Shown here in pieces: positions 44,411-52,201 of a DNA stretch of 64,000 bases (position 1 is the first letter of the stretch; each line of letters opens with the position of its first letter). A program made the translations under genes and the position numbers. Source of the stretch: an uncultured Prevotellaceae bacterium (GTDB taxonomy: Bacteria; Bacteroidota; Bacteroidia; Bacteroidales; Bacteroidaceae); contig ONLU01000001.1 of assembly GCA_900318795.1 (NCBI GenBank), positions 62,001 to 126,000 of the forward strand, in the 5' to 3' direction. The notes below the pieces were generated by a model. It saw nothing but the letters and a program-made list of their open reading frames with translations, was not told where the DNA came from and did no database searches.

Positions 44411-45640
44411 CTATAGTTTCCCTTGTTCGCCGAGGTGGGAGTCCTTGAAGCCGAGGAAGTAGAGCACGCCGTCCAGTCCAATGGTGTTGATGCTCTGCTC
44501 GGCATTGGCTACGACGCGGGGTTTGGCATGGAAGGCAATGCCTAGTCCGGCTTCGCTGATCATGGGCAGGTCGTTGGCACCGTCGCCGACGGCAATGGTC
44601 TGTGCCAGATTGACCTTCTCTACCTGGGCAATGAGTTTCAGCAGCTCAGCCTTGCGGTGACCGTCGACAATCTCGCCGACATAGTGGCCTGTCAGCTTTC
44701 CGTCGTTGCCGATTTCCAGTTCGTTGGCATAGACATAGTCGATGCCATAGCGGCGCTGCAGGTACTCTCCAAAGAAGGTAAAGCCTCCGGAAAGAATGGC
44801 TATCTTGTAACCGCTGGTCTTGAGCACAGACATCAGACGGTCTGCACCCTCGGTGATAGGTAGGTGTTCTGCAATATCCTGCATGACGCTGACGTCCAGT
44901 CCCTTAAGCAGAGCCACGCGGCGGGTGAAACTTTCTTTGAAGTCTATCTCGCCACGCATGGCACTCTCGGTGATGGCACGCACCTCGGCACCTACGCCGT
45001 TGCGCTCTGCCAACTCGTCGATGCACTCGGTCTGGATGAGTGTTGAGTCCATATCGAAGCAGATGAGGCGGCGCATGCGACGGAACATATCGTCACGCTG
45101 GAAGGAGAAGTCTATCTCCATGTCCTGCGACATTTTCATGAGCTTGGACTGCATCTCCTGACGGTTGACGGGTTCGCCGCGTAAGGAGAACTGAATGCAG
45201 GCACGCGTGTGCTGACTGTACTGCTTGATACTCTTACGACCGGTCAGTCGCACGATGCTGTCGATGTTAAGCCCCTGATCGGCTAGGATGCGGGTGGCTG
45301 CCTCTATTTGGCGAGCCTCCAACTGGCGCCCCAGCACCATGAGGATATAACGGTTTTTGCCTTGATGCCCCACCCAGTCTTCGTACTCGTCGTCGGAGAT
45401 AGGTGCGAATCCGATGTTGACACCTAACTCGGTGGCCTTGAACAACAGTTCCTTCATAGCCAACCCTGACTTCATCTCGTCCATGCGGATAAGGATGCCT
45501 AAGGAGAGGGTATTGTGGATATCGGCCTGGCCGATATCCAGTATCTGGGCGTCATACTTGGCCAAAATACCCATGATGGAGGCCGTCAGACCGGGACGGT
45601 CTTGACCGGTAATGCGGACTAATATTTGTTCATTCTTCAT
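44411..45640 (-). CDS. serB: Phosphoserine phosphatase with N-terminal ACT domains
   Basis: 409 aa. Residues 1-90: ACT-type domain (ILVRITGQDRPGLTASIMGI); residues about 95-180: second ACT-like domain. Residues about 190-409: HAD phosphatase with CFDMDSTLIQTECIDELA (nucleophile Asp), ILSGGFTFFGEYL, and AVGDGANDLPMISEAGLGIAFHAKP. Makes L-serine from phosphoserine. The double regulatory domain is common in longer SerB proteins and suggests amino-acid feedback. Convergent with the broken M15 gene, whose run-on frame overlaps its end. Confidence 0.96.
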   Translation of the reverse strand: MKNEQILVRITGQDRPGLTASIMGILAKYDAQILDIGQADIHNTLSLGILIRMDEMKSGLAMKELLFKATELGVNIGFAPISDDEYEDWVGHQGKNRYILMVLGRQLEARQIEAATRILADQGLNIDSIVRLTGRKSIKQYSQHTRACIQFSLRGEPVNRQEMQSKLMKMSQDMEIDFSFQRDDMFRRMRRLICFDMDSTLIQTECIDELAERNGVGAEVRAITESAMRGEIDFKESFTRRVALLKGLDVSVMQDIAEHLPITEGADRLMSVLKTSGYKIAILSGGFTFFGEYLQRRYGIDYVYANELEIGNDGKLTGHYVGEIVDGHRKAELLKLIAQVEKVNLAQTIAVGDGANDLPMISEAGLGIAFHAKPRVVANAEQSINTIGLDGVLYFLGFKDSHLGEQGKL

Positions 45641-45700
45641 AGCGGTAGAAAATATAGTTTCAGTAATTATAGTTATACTAGTAAAACTCGGTAGACTAGT

Positions 45701-47830
45701 TTATTTTAGATAGTCTTCAAAATATCGTGTAATGCGCTCGTGCAGATGCACGCTGGCATGTCCCCGCATGTTATGCTCCTCACCCGGATAGGCAAAGAAG
45801 TCAGGTTGGGTGCCCGCCTTGATGCAGGCATCGAGGAAAGAGAGACAATGTTGTGGCACAACGGTATTGTCGTTGTAGCCCGTAATGATTTGCAGGCGGC
45901 CTTTCAAGTTCTTCGCCTTGTCGATGAGAGACACCTTGGCATAGCCCTCGGGGTTTGTCTCCGGAGTGTCCATATAGCGCTCGCCATACATTACCTCGTA
46001 CCATTTCCAATCGATAACAGGACCGCCAGCTACTCCTACCTTGAAAACTTCGGGATAGTTCAGCATGAGCGAGATGGTCATAAAGCCTCCGAACGACCAG
46101 CCGTGAACCCCCAGCCGTTGCATGTCGACATAGGGTAGGGTGCGTAGGTAGTCGACACCTTTCATTTGGTCTTGCATCTCTATTTGTCCCAATTGACGGA
46201 ATGTTGCCTGTTCGAAGTCTCGACCACGATGCTCGCTGCCACGATTGTCGAGAATGAAGACGATATAGCCTTTCTGCGCCATATAGGTTTCCCAAGAGCG
46301 GCTTGACCAATGCCACGAGGCTTCCACATTGTGTGCATGAGGACCGCCGTAGACGTAAACAACTGTGGGGTATTTCTTGGCTGGGTCAAAGTCGTGAGGC
46401 TTCACCATGCGGTAGTAGAGGTCCGTAGTGCCGTCGGCAGCCTTGATGGTGCCGCACTCGAAAATGGGTTGGAAATAGTCTGTCCACGGGTCGGAAGCAG
46501 TCAGTAATCTTTGAACCTTGCGGTTGGTCTCTATGAGGTCGATAGCGCGAGGGGTTGTGGGGGAGCTCCACTTGTCTATCAGGTAACGACACGATGGTGA
46601 GGGCTGTGCACGATGCACACCATCGGTACTGACCAAAGCTTGCATCTTGCCGTTGGAAGCGCTGACACTGTAAATCCAACGATGCAACGGATGATATTTG
46701 TTGGCTTCGATGAGGATGCTCTTCTGCTTGACATTGAAGCCCAATACCTGTTGCACTACCCATGGACCGCTAGTGAGCTGACGGAGCAAACGTCCCTTCT
46801 TGTTATAGAGGTATAAGTGATTGTAGCCGTCGCGCTGGCTCTGCATGATGAATTGGTCTGCGTCCCATGGCAGAAACTGTATGGGATGCAGGGGCTCTAC
46901 GTATTTGTCGCTGGTCTCTCTCAGCAACTCTGCCTCTTTAGCACCTGTCGTCGCATTATACTGGACTAGGCGACAGTCGTTCTGGTCGCGGTTCAGTTCG
47001 AACATGTAAATGTTCTTGCCGTCTGGACTCCATGCTATGTTAGTGAAATAGCGGTCTGTAGGGTCACCTGCCTGCAGGTAGATGGTCGTTTGTGTATTCA
47101 GGTCATAAACACCAACGGTCACCTTGTGTGAGGTCATGCCTGCCATCGGGTACTTATCTGGCTGGTATTCGGCAACATGAGGGAAAATATCCACCTGCGG
47201 ATAGTCGCTGACCATTGACTGGTCCATGCGGTAGAATGCCAGCCGCTGACCGTCTGGACTCCAAAAAGTACCCTTCTGGATACCGAATTCGTTGCGGTGG
47301 ACGCTTTGCCCATAGACGATTTCGCGACTGCCGTCAGTGGTCAGTTGGTGCTCATGATTATCAGTCGTGCGCACGAAAAGCTGGCAGTCCTTGACAAAGG
47401 CAACGGCCCGCGACAGGCTGTTCCAGTCGCTAAAAGTCTCACCTTCACAACTCTGTGACCATGCAATCTGCTTGGTCTTCCAATTGTAAAGTACGCGTTG
47501 TTTGCTGTTGGTGAGCAATACCAAGGGCTCTGTCGGGTAGGGGTATTGTGCGGAATAGGCAGAATGGAACTCACTGCCTACCTCTCCTAATTTGAAGAGG
47601 GTTTTCTGGTTTCCCTTGGCATCTACAGAACCTCCCTCTTCAGCATCCAGATACATCAACTGGTCACCCCACCATTCGTACCACTTGTTCTCTGGCAGAA
47701 GGTTCCGATAGTTCTTGCCGCCGAAGTTGAGGTCTTCCAACGTGAAGAGTTTGCGGTCCTGAGCGTTCATGACGGAATAGGGTAGGGTGAGTAGTGCAAT
47801 GAGGGTCAATAGCCGCTTAGTCTTCGTCAT
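45701..47830 (-). CDS. Dipeptidyl peptidase IV-type S9 protease
   Basis: 709 aa from the ATG at 47830, which gives the signal peptide MTKTKRLLTLIALLTLPYSVMNA. The frame is open upstream but there overlaps the methyltransferase gene. N-terminal beta-propeller (residues about 60-450; WSPDGQRLAFYRMDQS, IAWSPDGKNIYMFELNRDQN) and a C-terminal alpha/beta hydrolase with GWSFGGFM (nucleophile Ser579) and the late His in PGEEHNMRG. Cuts X-Pro or X-Ala dipeptides from peptide N-termini, in the periplasm. The start overlaps the end of the upstream gene by 14 nt. Confidence 0.94.
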   Translation of the reverse strand: MTKTKRLLTLIALLTLPYSVMNAQDRKLFTLEDLNFGGKNYRNLLPENKWYEWWGDQLMYLDAEEGGSVDAKGNQKTLFKLGEVGSEFHSAYSAQYPYPTEPLVLLTNSKQRVLYNWKTKQIAWSQSCEGETFSDWNSLSRAVAFVKDCQLFVRTTDNHEHQLTTDGSREIVYGQSVHRNEFGIQKGTFWSPDGQRLAFYRMDQSMVSDYPQVDIFPHVAEYQPDKYPMAGMTSHKVTVGVYDLNTQTTIYLQAGDPTDRYFTNIAWSPDGKNIYMFELNRDQNDCRLVQYNATTGAKEAELLRETSDKYVEPLHPIQFLPWDADQFIMQSQRDGYNHLYLYNKKGRLLRQLTSGPWVVQQVLGFNVKQKSILIEANKYHPLHRWIYSVSASNGKMQALVSTDGVHRAQPSPSCRYLIDKWSSPTTPRAIDLIETNRKVQRLLTASDPWTDYFQPIFECGTIKAADGTTDLYYRMVKPHDFDPAKKYPTVVYVYGGPHAHNVEASWHWSSRSWETYMAQKGYIVFILDNRGSEHRGRDFEQATFRQLGQIEMQDQMKGVDYLRTLPYVDMQRLGVHGWSFGGFMTISLMLNYPEVFKVGVAGGPVIDWKWYEVMYGERYMDTPETNPEGYAKVSLIDKAKNLKGRLQIITGYNDNTVVPQHCLSFLDACIKAGTQPDFFAYPGEEHNMRGHASVHLHERITRYFEDYLK

Positions 47831-49364
47831 CGTTGAATCTCCTGTTGTTCTTTTTGTTTTCAAACTGACGGTCTCCCTTGTGGAAGGGCTTCTTGCCGGA
47901 GCGATCCTTTTGACCATACCGCTCTTTCCTGCCAGAACGGTCAGATTTTTCTCTGTCGCCGCGAAAATCCTTGCGCTCACCACGGTATTCCTTGCGTTCT
48001 GCACGGAATTCTTTGCGTTCTGCACGCTCCTCACGTCTGTCGTTACGCTTCTCCAACGAGTGGAACTTGAAGTTGCGGATATCCGCCCCTTCGTTCTCTT
48101 CCTGTTCGTCCAGGCGTTTCTTGAATTCGCGCTCTTTCTTGAAGCGATGCTTCTCTGCCATCTGACGTTTCTCTTCCTCGGTCTTGACAATACCACCTTC
48201 TTCGCGATAGACACGCATCTTGCCGTCAAACATCTGGTACTTGCGGAACTCGCATTCCAACGAACCGTTGAACAGGGGAATCTTGATGGATGGCTTCAGC
48301 CCAATCTGGTCGAAGCACTCTTCCCGATAGCTTAATATCCAGGCTTCGTTGCCGGTAAACTGGTGTTTCAGTCTCTCGCCGATCATCTTATAGGTAGCCA
48401 ATAGGTTGGGAGTCGAGATGCGTTCTCCGTATGGTGGGTTGGTCACCATGATGCTGGGCTCCTGAGGCTGCTGGAAATCCTTGAAGTCCTGCTCGTTGAT
48501 GGTAATGTCACTCGTAAGACCTGCTGCCTTGACGTTCATGCGGGCAGTGTTGACCGCTTTGATGTCCACATCATAGCCATAGATATGATGCTTGAACTCA
48601 CGTTCCTGAGAGTCGTCATTGTAAATTTCGTCAAAGAGTTCGGGGTCGAAGTCTGGCCATTTCTCGAATGCGAACTCCTTACGAAACAGACCTGGTGCCA
48701 TGTTCCGTGCAATGAGCGCAGCCTCGATGAGCAAGGTTCCAGAACCGCACATAGGGTCAATGAAATCGGTCTCTCCTTGCCATCCGGTCATCAAAATCAT
48801 ACCTGCTGCCAGCACCTCGTTCAAAGGGGCTTCTACTGATTCCTGACGATAACCGCGACGATGAAGGCTCTCGCCACTGGAGTCCAGACAGAGCGTACAC
48901 TCACTTTGTCCAGGAGCAACGTCGGCAATATGGATGTGCAGGCGTATGTCAGGATTGGTAACGCTTATATTCGGGCGCTGGCCCGTTTTCTCGCGGAATT
49001 GGTCTACGATGGCATCCTTCACTTTATAAGCCACGAACTTCGAGTGACGGAACTCATCAGAAAATACTACAGAGTCCACGGCAAATGTCTTATCCAGGTC
49101 CAAATATTCGGTCCAGTCTACGGTTTTTACTCCTTCGTAAACGTCGTCGGCAGACAATGCCTTGAAGTGCTTGATGGGTTTTAATATACGGATGGCAGTG
49201 TGCAGTTGGAAATTAGCACGATACATCATCTCTTTGTCTCCTGTGAAGGATACCATGCGGCGTCCTTGCTGTACATTGTTAGCGCCCAACTGCGTCAGTT
49301 CTTTCGCCAAAACGGGTTCAAGCCCCATAAAAGTCTTGGCGATCATTTCAAATTGTTGTGTCAT
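47817..49364 (-). CDS. RlmL-like 23S rRNA (guanine-N2) methyltransferase with basic tail
   Basis: 515 aa from the ATG at 49364 (MTQQFEMIAKTFMGLEP); the open frame further upstream crosses the promoter. Residues about 1-160: THUMP/ferredoxin-like RNA-binding part. Residues about 160-390: methyltransferase with DPMCGSGTLLIEAALIARN (SAM loop) and the VTNPPYGER catalytic motif. Residues about 430-515 are a disordered, strongly charged Arg/Lys/Glu/Asp tail with repeats of the RAERKEFRAERKEYRGERK type, likely RNA- or ribosome-binding. Clear -7 box at 49388. Confidence 0.92.
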   Translation of the reverse strand: MTQQFEMIAKTFMGLEPVLAKELTQLGANNVQQGRRMVSFTGDKEMMYRANFQLHTAIRILKPIKHFKALSADDVYEGVKTVDWTEYLDLDKTFAVDSVVFSDEFRHSKFVAYKVKDAIVDQFREKTGQRPNISVTNPDIRLHIHIADVAPGQSECTLCLDSSGESLHRRGYRQESVEAPLNEVLAAGMILMTGWQGETDFIDPMCGSGTLLIEAALIARNMAPGLFRKEFAFEKWPDFDPELFDEIYNDDSQEREFKHHIYGYDVDIKAVNTARMNVKAAGLTSDITINEQDFKDFQQPQEPSIMVTNPPYGERISTPNLLATYKMIGERLKHQFTGNEAWILSYREECFDQIGLKPSIKIPLFNGSLECEFRKYQMFDGKMRVYREEGGIVKTEEEKRQMAEKHRFKKEREFKKRLDEQEENEGADIRNFKFHSLEKRNDRREERAERKEFRAERKEYRGERKDFRGDREKSDRSGRKERYGQKDRSGKKPFHKGDRQFENKKNNRRFNDDED

Positions 49365-49387
49365 GATGTAAATATATAAATATGGTG

Positions 49388-49395
49388 CAAAGATA
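49388..49395 (-). promoter_or_regulatory. -7 box of the methyltransferase gene
   Basis: Minus-strand TATCTTTG, 23 nt before the start at 49364. Confidence 0.65.
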
Positions 49396-49469
49396 CAAAT
49401 AATTCTTAATACATCGCCCTTTTCGAAAAAAAAAGTGCAATATAGCAATCATAATTCATATTTTTTATG

Positions 49470-49477
49470 TAATTTTG
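49470..49477 (+). promoter_or_regulatory. -7 box of the histidine kinase gene
   Basis: TAATTTTG fits TAnnTTTG. It lies close to the first possible ATG (49495), so the real start may be a few codons further in. Confidence 0.5.
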
Positions 49478-49494
49478 CCCATGATAAATACAAC

Positions 49495-50772
49495 ATGACT
49501 ATGGCCGTAACCTGTATGATTGTGCTTTTCTCGCTCCATTCACTGATGCGCATGGATATTCTTGTGTGGATAGTAGGACTTCCCGTATTGTTGGCAGCTA
49601 TAATCCTGCTGTATTATCAGTATCGTCAATCTCGTATTCTGAAATCTGAAATGGGGTTGTTTTCTAAAATGAAGATTCATTCGGTGGAGTACGATTTAGT
49701 GTTGAAAGCCATGAAGTTGGCTATTTGGCATCTTGATATTCCGACGCGGTCCTTTACATTGGAAACAGATTATAGAGATGCCAGCGATACGAACGATTTC
49801 CCTCCAGGAATTTCGATAGATGATGTTTATCAGCGTATTTTACCCGAGGACGCAGATAAGATCAAGAAAGGCATTGCAGAGTTGGCTTCAGGACGCGCAG
49901 ATGTTTATCATGAGCAATTCCAGATGCAAGTGCCACACAGTAATCGCCGCTATTGGTTGGAAGGTTTTGCTACCGTTGATAAGCGCGATATGCAGGGAAA
50001 GCCGTTGAGTATTGTTGGAACCTTGATGCGTATAGACCAGCAGAAAAGTATTGAGAATGCTCTGATGGAAGCTGTTTACCATGCGGAGGAGAGCGACCGA
50101 CTGAAATCTGCATTCTTGGCCAATATCAGTCATGAAATCCGAACGCCACTGAATGCCATTGTCGGATTTAGTGAGGTACTGACAAGTGTGGAGGATGAGT
50201 CAGAACGGATGGGACTTTTGGACCTGATTAAGAAAAACAATGCGGACTTGTTGCGCATTTTCGACGATATCATGAGTATGTCAAAACTGGAGGCACGTGG
50301 CGGAGAGGCTCTTAAAAAATCAACCTTTAAGTTGAAAGACGTGCTTGAAGAGTTGGCTGACAAATACCAGGATATGTCAAAGCAAACTGGTGTCCCCATT
50401 GTGATAGAGAATGTTGAGCAATTACCGAAATTGAATACTGATCGTGACCGCTTGCGTGAAATCCTAAATCAGTATTTGGATAACGCGATGAAGTTTACAA
50501 AGGAAGGTCAAGTTACCATAGGCTGTATGTCGCAAGGCGATAAAGTCCGTATCTGGGTGCGTGATACAGGTATTGGCATTCCTGATTCTATGTGTAACGA
50601 ACACCTCTTTGAGCGTTTTGTCAAGGTTGATGAGTTCGTGTCAGGAACAGGTTTGGGATTGAGCATCTGTCGTAGTTTGGCACTATCGATGAACGGCGAA
50701 GTTGGAGTTAAATCACAACAAGGTAAAGGTTCTACTTTTTGGATTGAATTGGAAAATAATTTAAAAGGATAG
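49495..50772 (+). CDS. Membrane-bound sensor histidine kinase
   Basis: 425 aa if it starts at 49495; ATGs at 49501, 49546 and 49552 are alternatives given the close -7 box. One or two N-terminal hydrophobic segments (WIVGLPVLLAAIILLYY), a PAS-like domain (about 55-195), then HisKA with FLANISHEIRTPLN (phospho-His213) and HATPase with LNQYLDNAMKFT, RDTGIGIPD and GTGLGLSICRS. No receiver domain and no response regulator beside it, so it is an orphan kinase. It lies just upstream of the LacI-controlled glycan locus but in its own unit. Confidence 0.9.
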   Translation: MTMAVTCMIVLFSLHSLMRMDILVWIVGLPVLLAAIILLYYQYRQSRILKSEMGLFSKMKIHSVEYDLVLKAMKLAIWHLDIPTRSFTLETDYRDASDTNDFPPGISIDDVYQRILPEDADKIKKGIAELASGRADVYHEQFQMQVPHSNRRYWLEGFATVDKRDMQGKPLSIVGTLMRIDQQKSIENALMEAVYHAEESDRLKSAFLANISHEIRTPLNAIVGFSEVLTSVEDESERMGLLDLIKKNNADLLRIFDDIMSMSKLEARGGEALKKSTFKLKDVLEELADKYQDMSKQTGVPIVIENVEQLPKLNTDRDRLREILNQYLDNAMKFTKEGQVTIGCMSQGDKVRIWVRDTGIGIPDSMCNEHLFERFVKVDEFVSGTGLGLSICRSLALSMNGEVGVKSQQGKGSTFWIELENNLKG

Positions 50773-50797
50773 TGGAGACGTTGTAGACAAAAAATTA

Positions 50798-50817
50798 GGA
50801 ATGTCTCACGACATTCC
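50798..50817 (+). terminator. Weak hairpin after the kinase gene
   Basis: 8-bp stem GGAATGTC / GACATTCC with loop TCAC, followed after 8 nt by TTTTC. Confidence 0.5.
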
Positions 50818-50929
50818 CAACCCTTTTCTAACTAACTTATTATCAACTATTCATTACTCATTCTGAATTTCACGATGCAAAGATACGCACTTTTTTGATT
50901 GAGTGCAATAAAAATCATCAAAAAAGTCA

Positions 50930-50943
50930 CGTAAACGTTTGCG
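50930..50943. promoter_or_regulatory. LacI-type operator candidate
   Basis: CGTAAACGTTTGCG is a 14-bp CG-centred palindrome with one mismatched pair, the form bound by PurR/CcpA-class LacI proteins. It overlaps the -33 TTTG (50938-50941) of the LacI-family gene, so self-repression is inferred. Confidence 0.6.
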
Positions 50944-50969
50944 GGTTTGCGCAATTTTATGTACCTTTG
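50938..50969 (+). promoter_or_regulatory. Promoter of the LacI-family gene
   Basis: -33 TTTG (50938-50941), 20 nt, -7 TACCTTTG (50962-50969), then the ATG 19 nt on. Confidence 0.75.
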
Positions 50970-50988
50970 TCCACGTATTTGAGTGATT

Positions 50989-52017
50989 ATGGCAAACAAA
51001 CGGCTACATAGAACCTCTTTGAAGGATCTGGCTCAGGAATTGGGAGTCAGTATCGCTACAGTCAGCAGGGCTCTGCGCAACTCCCCTGAGATAGGAAAGG
51101 AGATGCAGCAGAAGGTCAAAGAACTGGCCAAGCGTCTGAATTACCGTCCTAATCCCTTTGCACAAAGTTTGCGCAAGGAGGCTCCCAAGATGATTGGTGT
51201 CGTTGTGCCTAATTTGGTTACCCACTACTATGCTGCCGTGCTTGATGGTATTGAAGATGAAGCTCGCCGGGCCGGTTATAGTGTCATAAGTGCTAATAGT
51301 CATGAGAATTTTGAGGACGAAGCGTTGGCTGTAGACAATTTTATTGGCCTTCATGTGGAAGGTATTATCGCATGCCTGTCCCAGACGACAACGGACTATA
51401 AGCACTATGAAGAAATTGCGGAAATGGGCATACCACTGGTTTTTTTCGGCCGCACCTGCCTGACCGATCGCTTTTCAAGCGTGACAGCCAATGGTGACGA
51501 GGCTGCCCAAATGGCTACCCAACACTTGATAGATACAGGTAGCTGTCGTATTGCCTTTATCGGAGGTCCCAATCATTTGGATATGGTGCGTCGCCGGAAA
51601 CATGGATATCTGGAAGCGCTTCGGGAGAACAACCTGGCCATAGACCGCGATTTGGTGGTTTGTGACAAGATAGATTACCAAGTGGCCTGCGACATTACAG
51701 AACGTTTGCTCGATTTGCCCAACCGCCCTGATGCCATTGTTGCCTTCAACGATATTATTACTTTTGCTGCTTTTACAGCTATTAAAGCCCATGGACTTCG
51801 TATCCCAGAAGACGTAGCTTTAATAGGTTTCACTGATGACGCACATGCGGCCTACGTGACCCCTCGGATGTCTGCCATCGAGGACCAGTCTCACTTGATG
51901 GGTGTTACGGCTTGTCAACTTTTACTCAAGAGCATCAATGGCGATTCAAAGGTGTATAGGGAGATCGTACCTCAACAATTGGTTATTCGGGAAACCTCGG
52001 CAAAATCGGCAGTTTAG
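50989..52017 (+). CDS. LacI-family transcription regulator
   Basis: 342 aa from the ATG at 50989 (MANKRLHRTSLKDLA); a GTG two codons upstream is possible. N-terminal helix-turn-helix SLKDLAQELGVSIATVSRAL with hinge helix (RPNPFAQSLRKE), then a periplasmic-binding-like sensor domain (MIGVVVPNLVTHYYAAVLDGI, IAFIGGPNHLDMVRRRKHGY, DAIVAFNDIITFAAFTAIKAHG, LIGFTDDAHAAYVTP). Likely senses a sugar or phospho-sugar and controls the SusC operon starting 185 nt downstream, taking the role usually held by HTCS or SusR regulators in Bacteroidota. That the target is this operon is inferred from adjacency. Confidence 0.93.
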   Translation: MANKRLHRTSLKDLAQELGVSIATVSRALRNSPEIGKEMQQKVKELAKRLNYRPNPFAQSLRKEAPKMIGVVVPNLVTHYYAAVLDGIEDEARRAGYSVISANSHENFEDEALAVDNFIGLHVEGIIACLSQTTTDYKHYEEIAEMGIPLVFFGRTCLTDRFSSVTANGDEAAQMATQHLIDTGSCRIAFIGGPNHLDMVRRRKHGYLEALRENNLAIDRDLVVCDKIDYQVACDITERLLDLPNRPDAIVAFNDIITFAAFTAIKAHGLRIPEDVALIGFTDDAHAAYVTPRMSAIEDQSHLMGVTACQLLLKSINGDSKVYREIVPQQLVIRETSAKSAV

Positions 52018-52084
52018 CTATTTGGGAAAACAAATAGTACCCTTTTTGATAACATTTCCGCACGAAAAACACGCTAAATTTTTA

Positions 52085-52114
52085 TTGATAAGTTAAAATA
52101 TTTACTTACCTTTG
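52085..52114 (+). promoter_or_regulatory. Promoter of the second glycan operon
   Basis: -7 TACCTTTG (52107-52114) and -33 TTG (52085-52087) with 19 nt between. The leader to the susC ATG is about 80 nt and has a small CGCAT/ATGCG hairpin. Confidence 0.7.
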
Positions 52115-52201
52115 CACTGTCGCATGGTGAATGCGCCAAAACTACTATATTGTAACGGAACAATTATACATTAACATATTACTAACTAAAAACGTGTATC
52201 T

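Noticed and set aside
47831-48229. N-terminal extension of the DPP IV-type peptidase
   Set aside because: The upstream open stretch is the other strand phase of the methyltransferase charged tail; the signal peptide begins at 47830.
52030-52080. Second LacI operator near the susC promoter
   Set aside because: Only a weak TTTC-5-GAAA symmetry is present, with no CG centre and poor match to the site at 50930.
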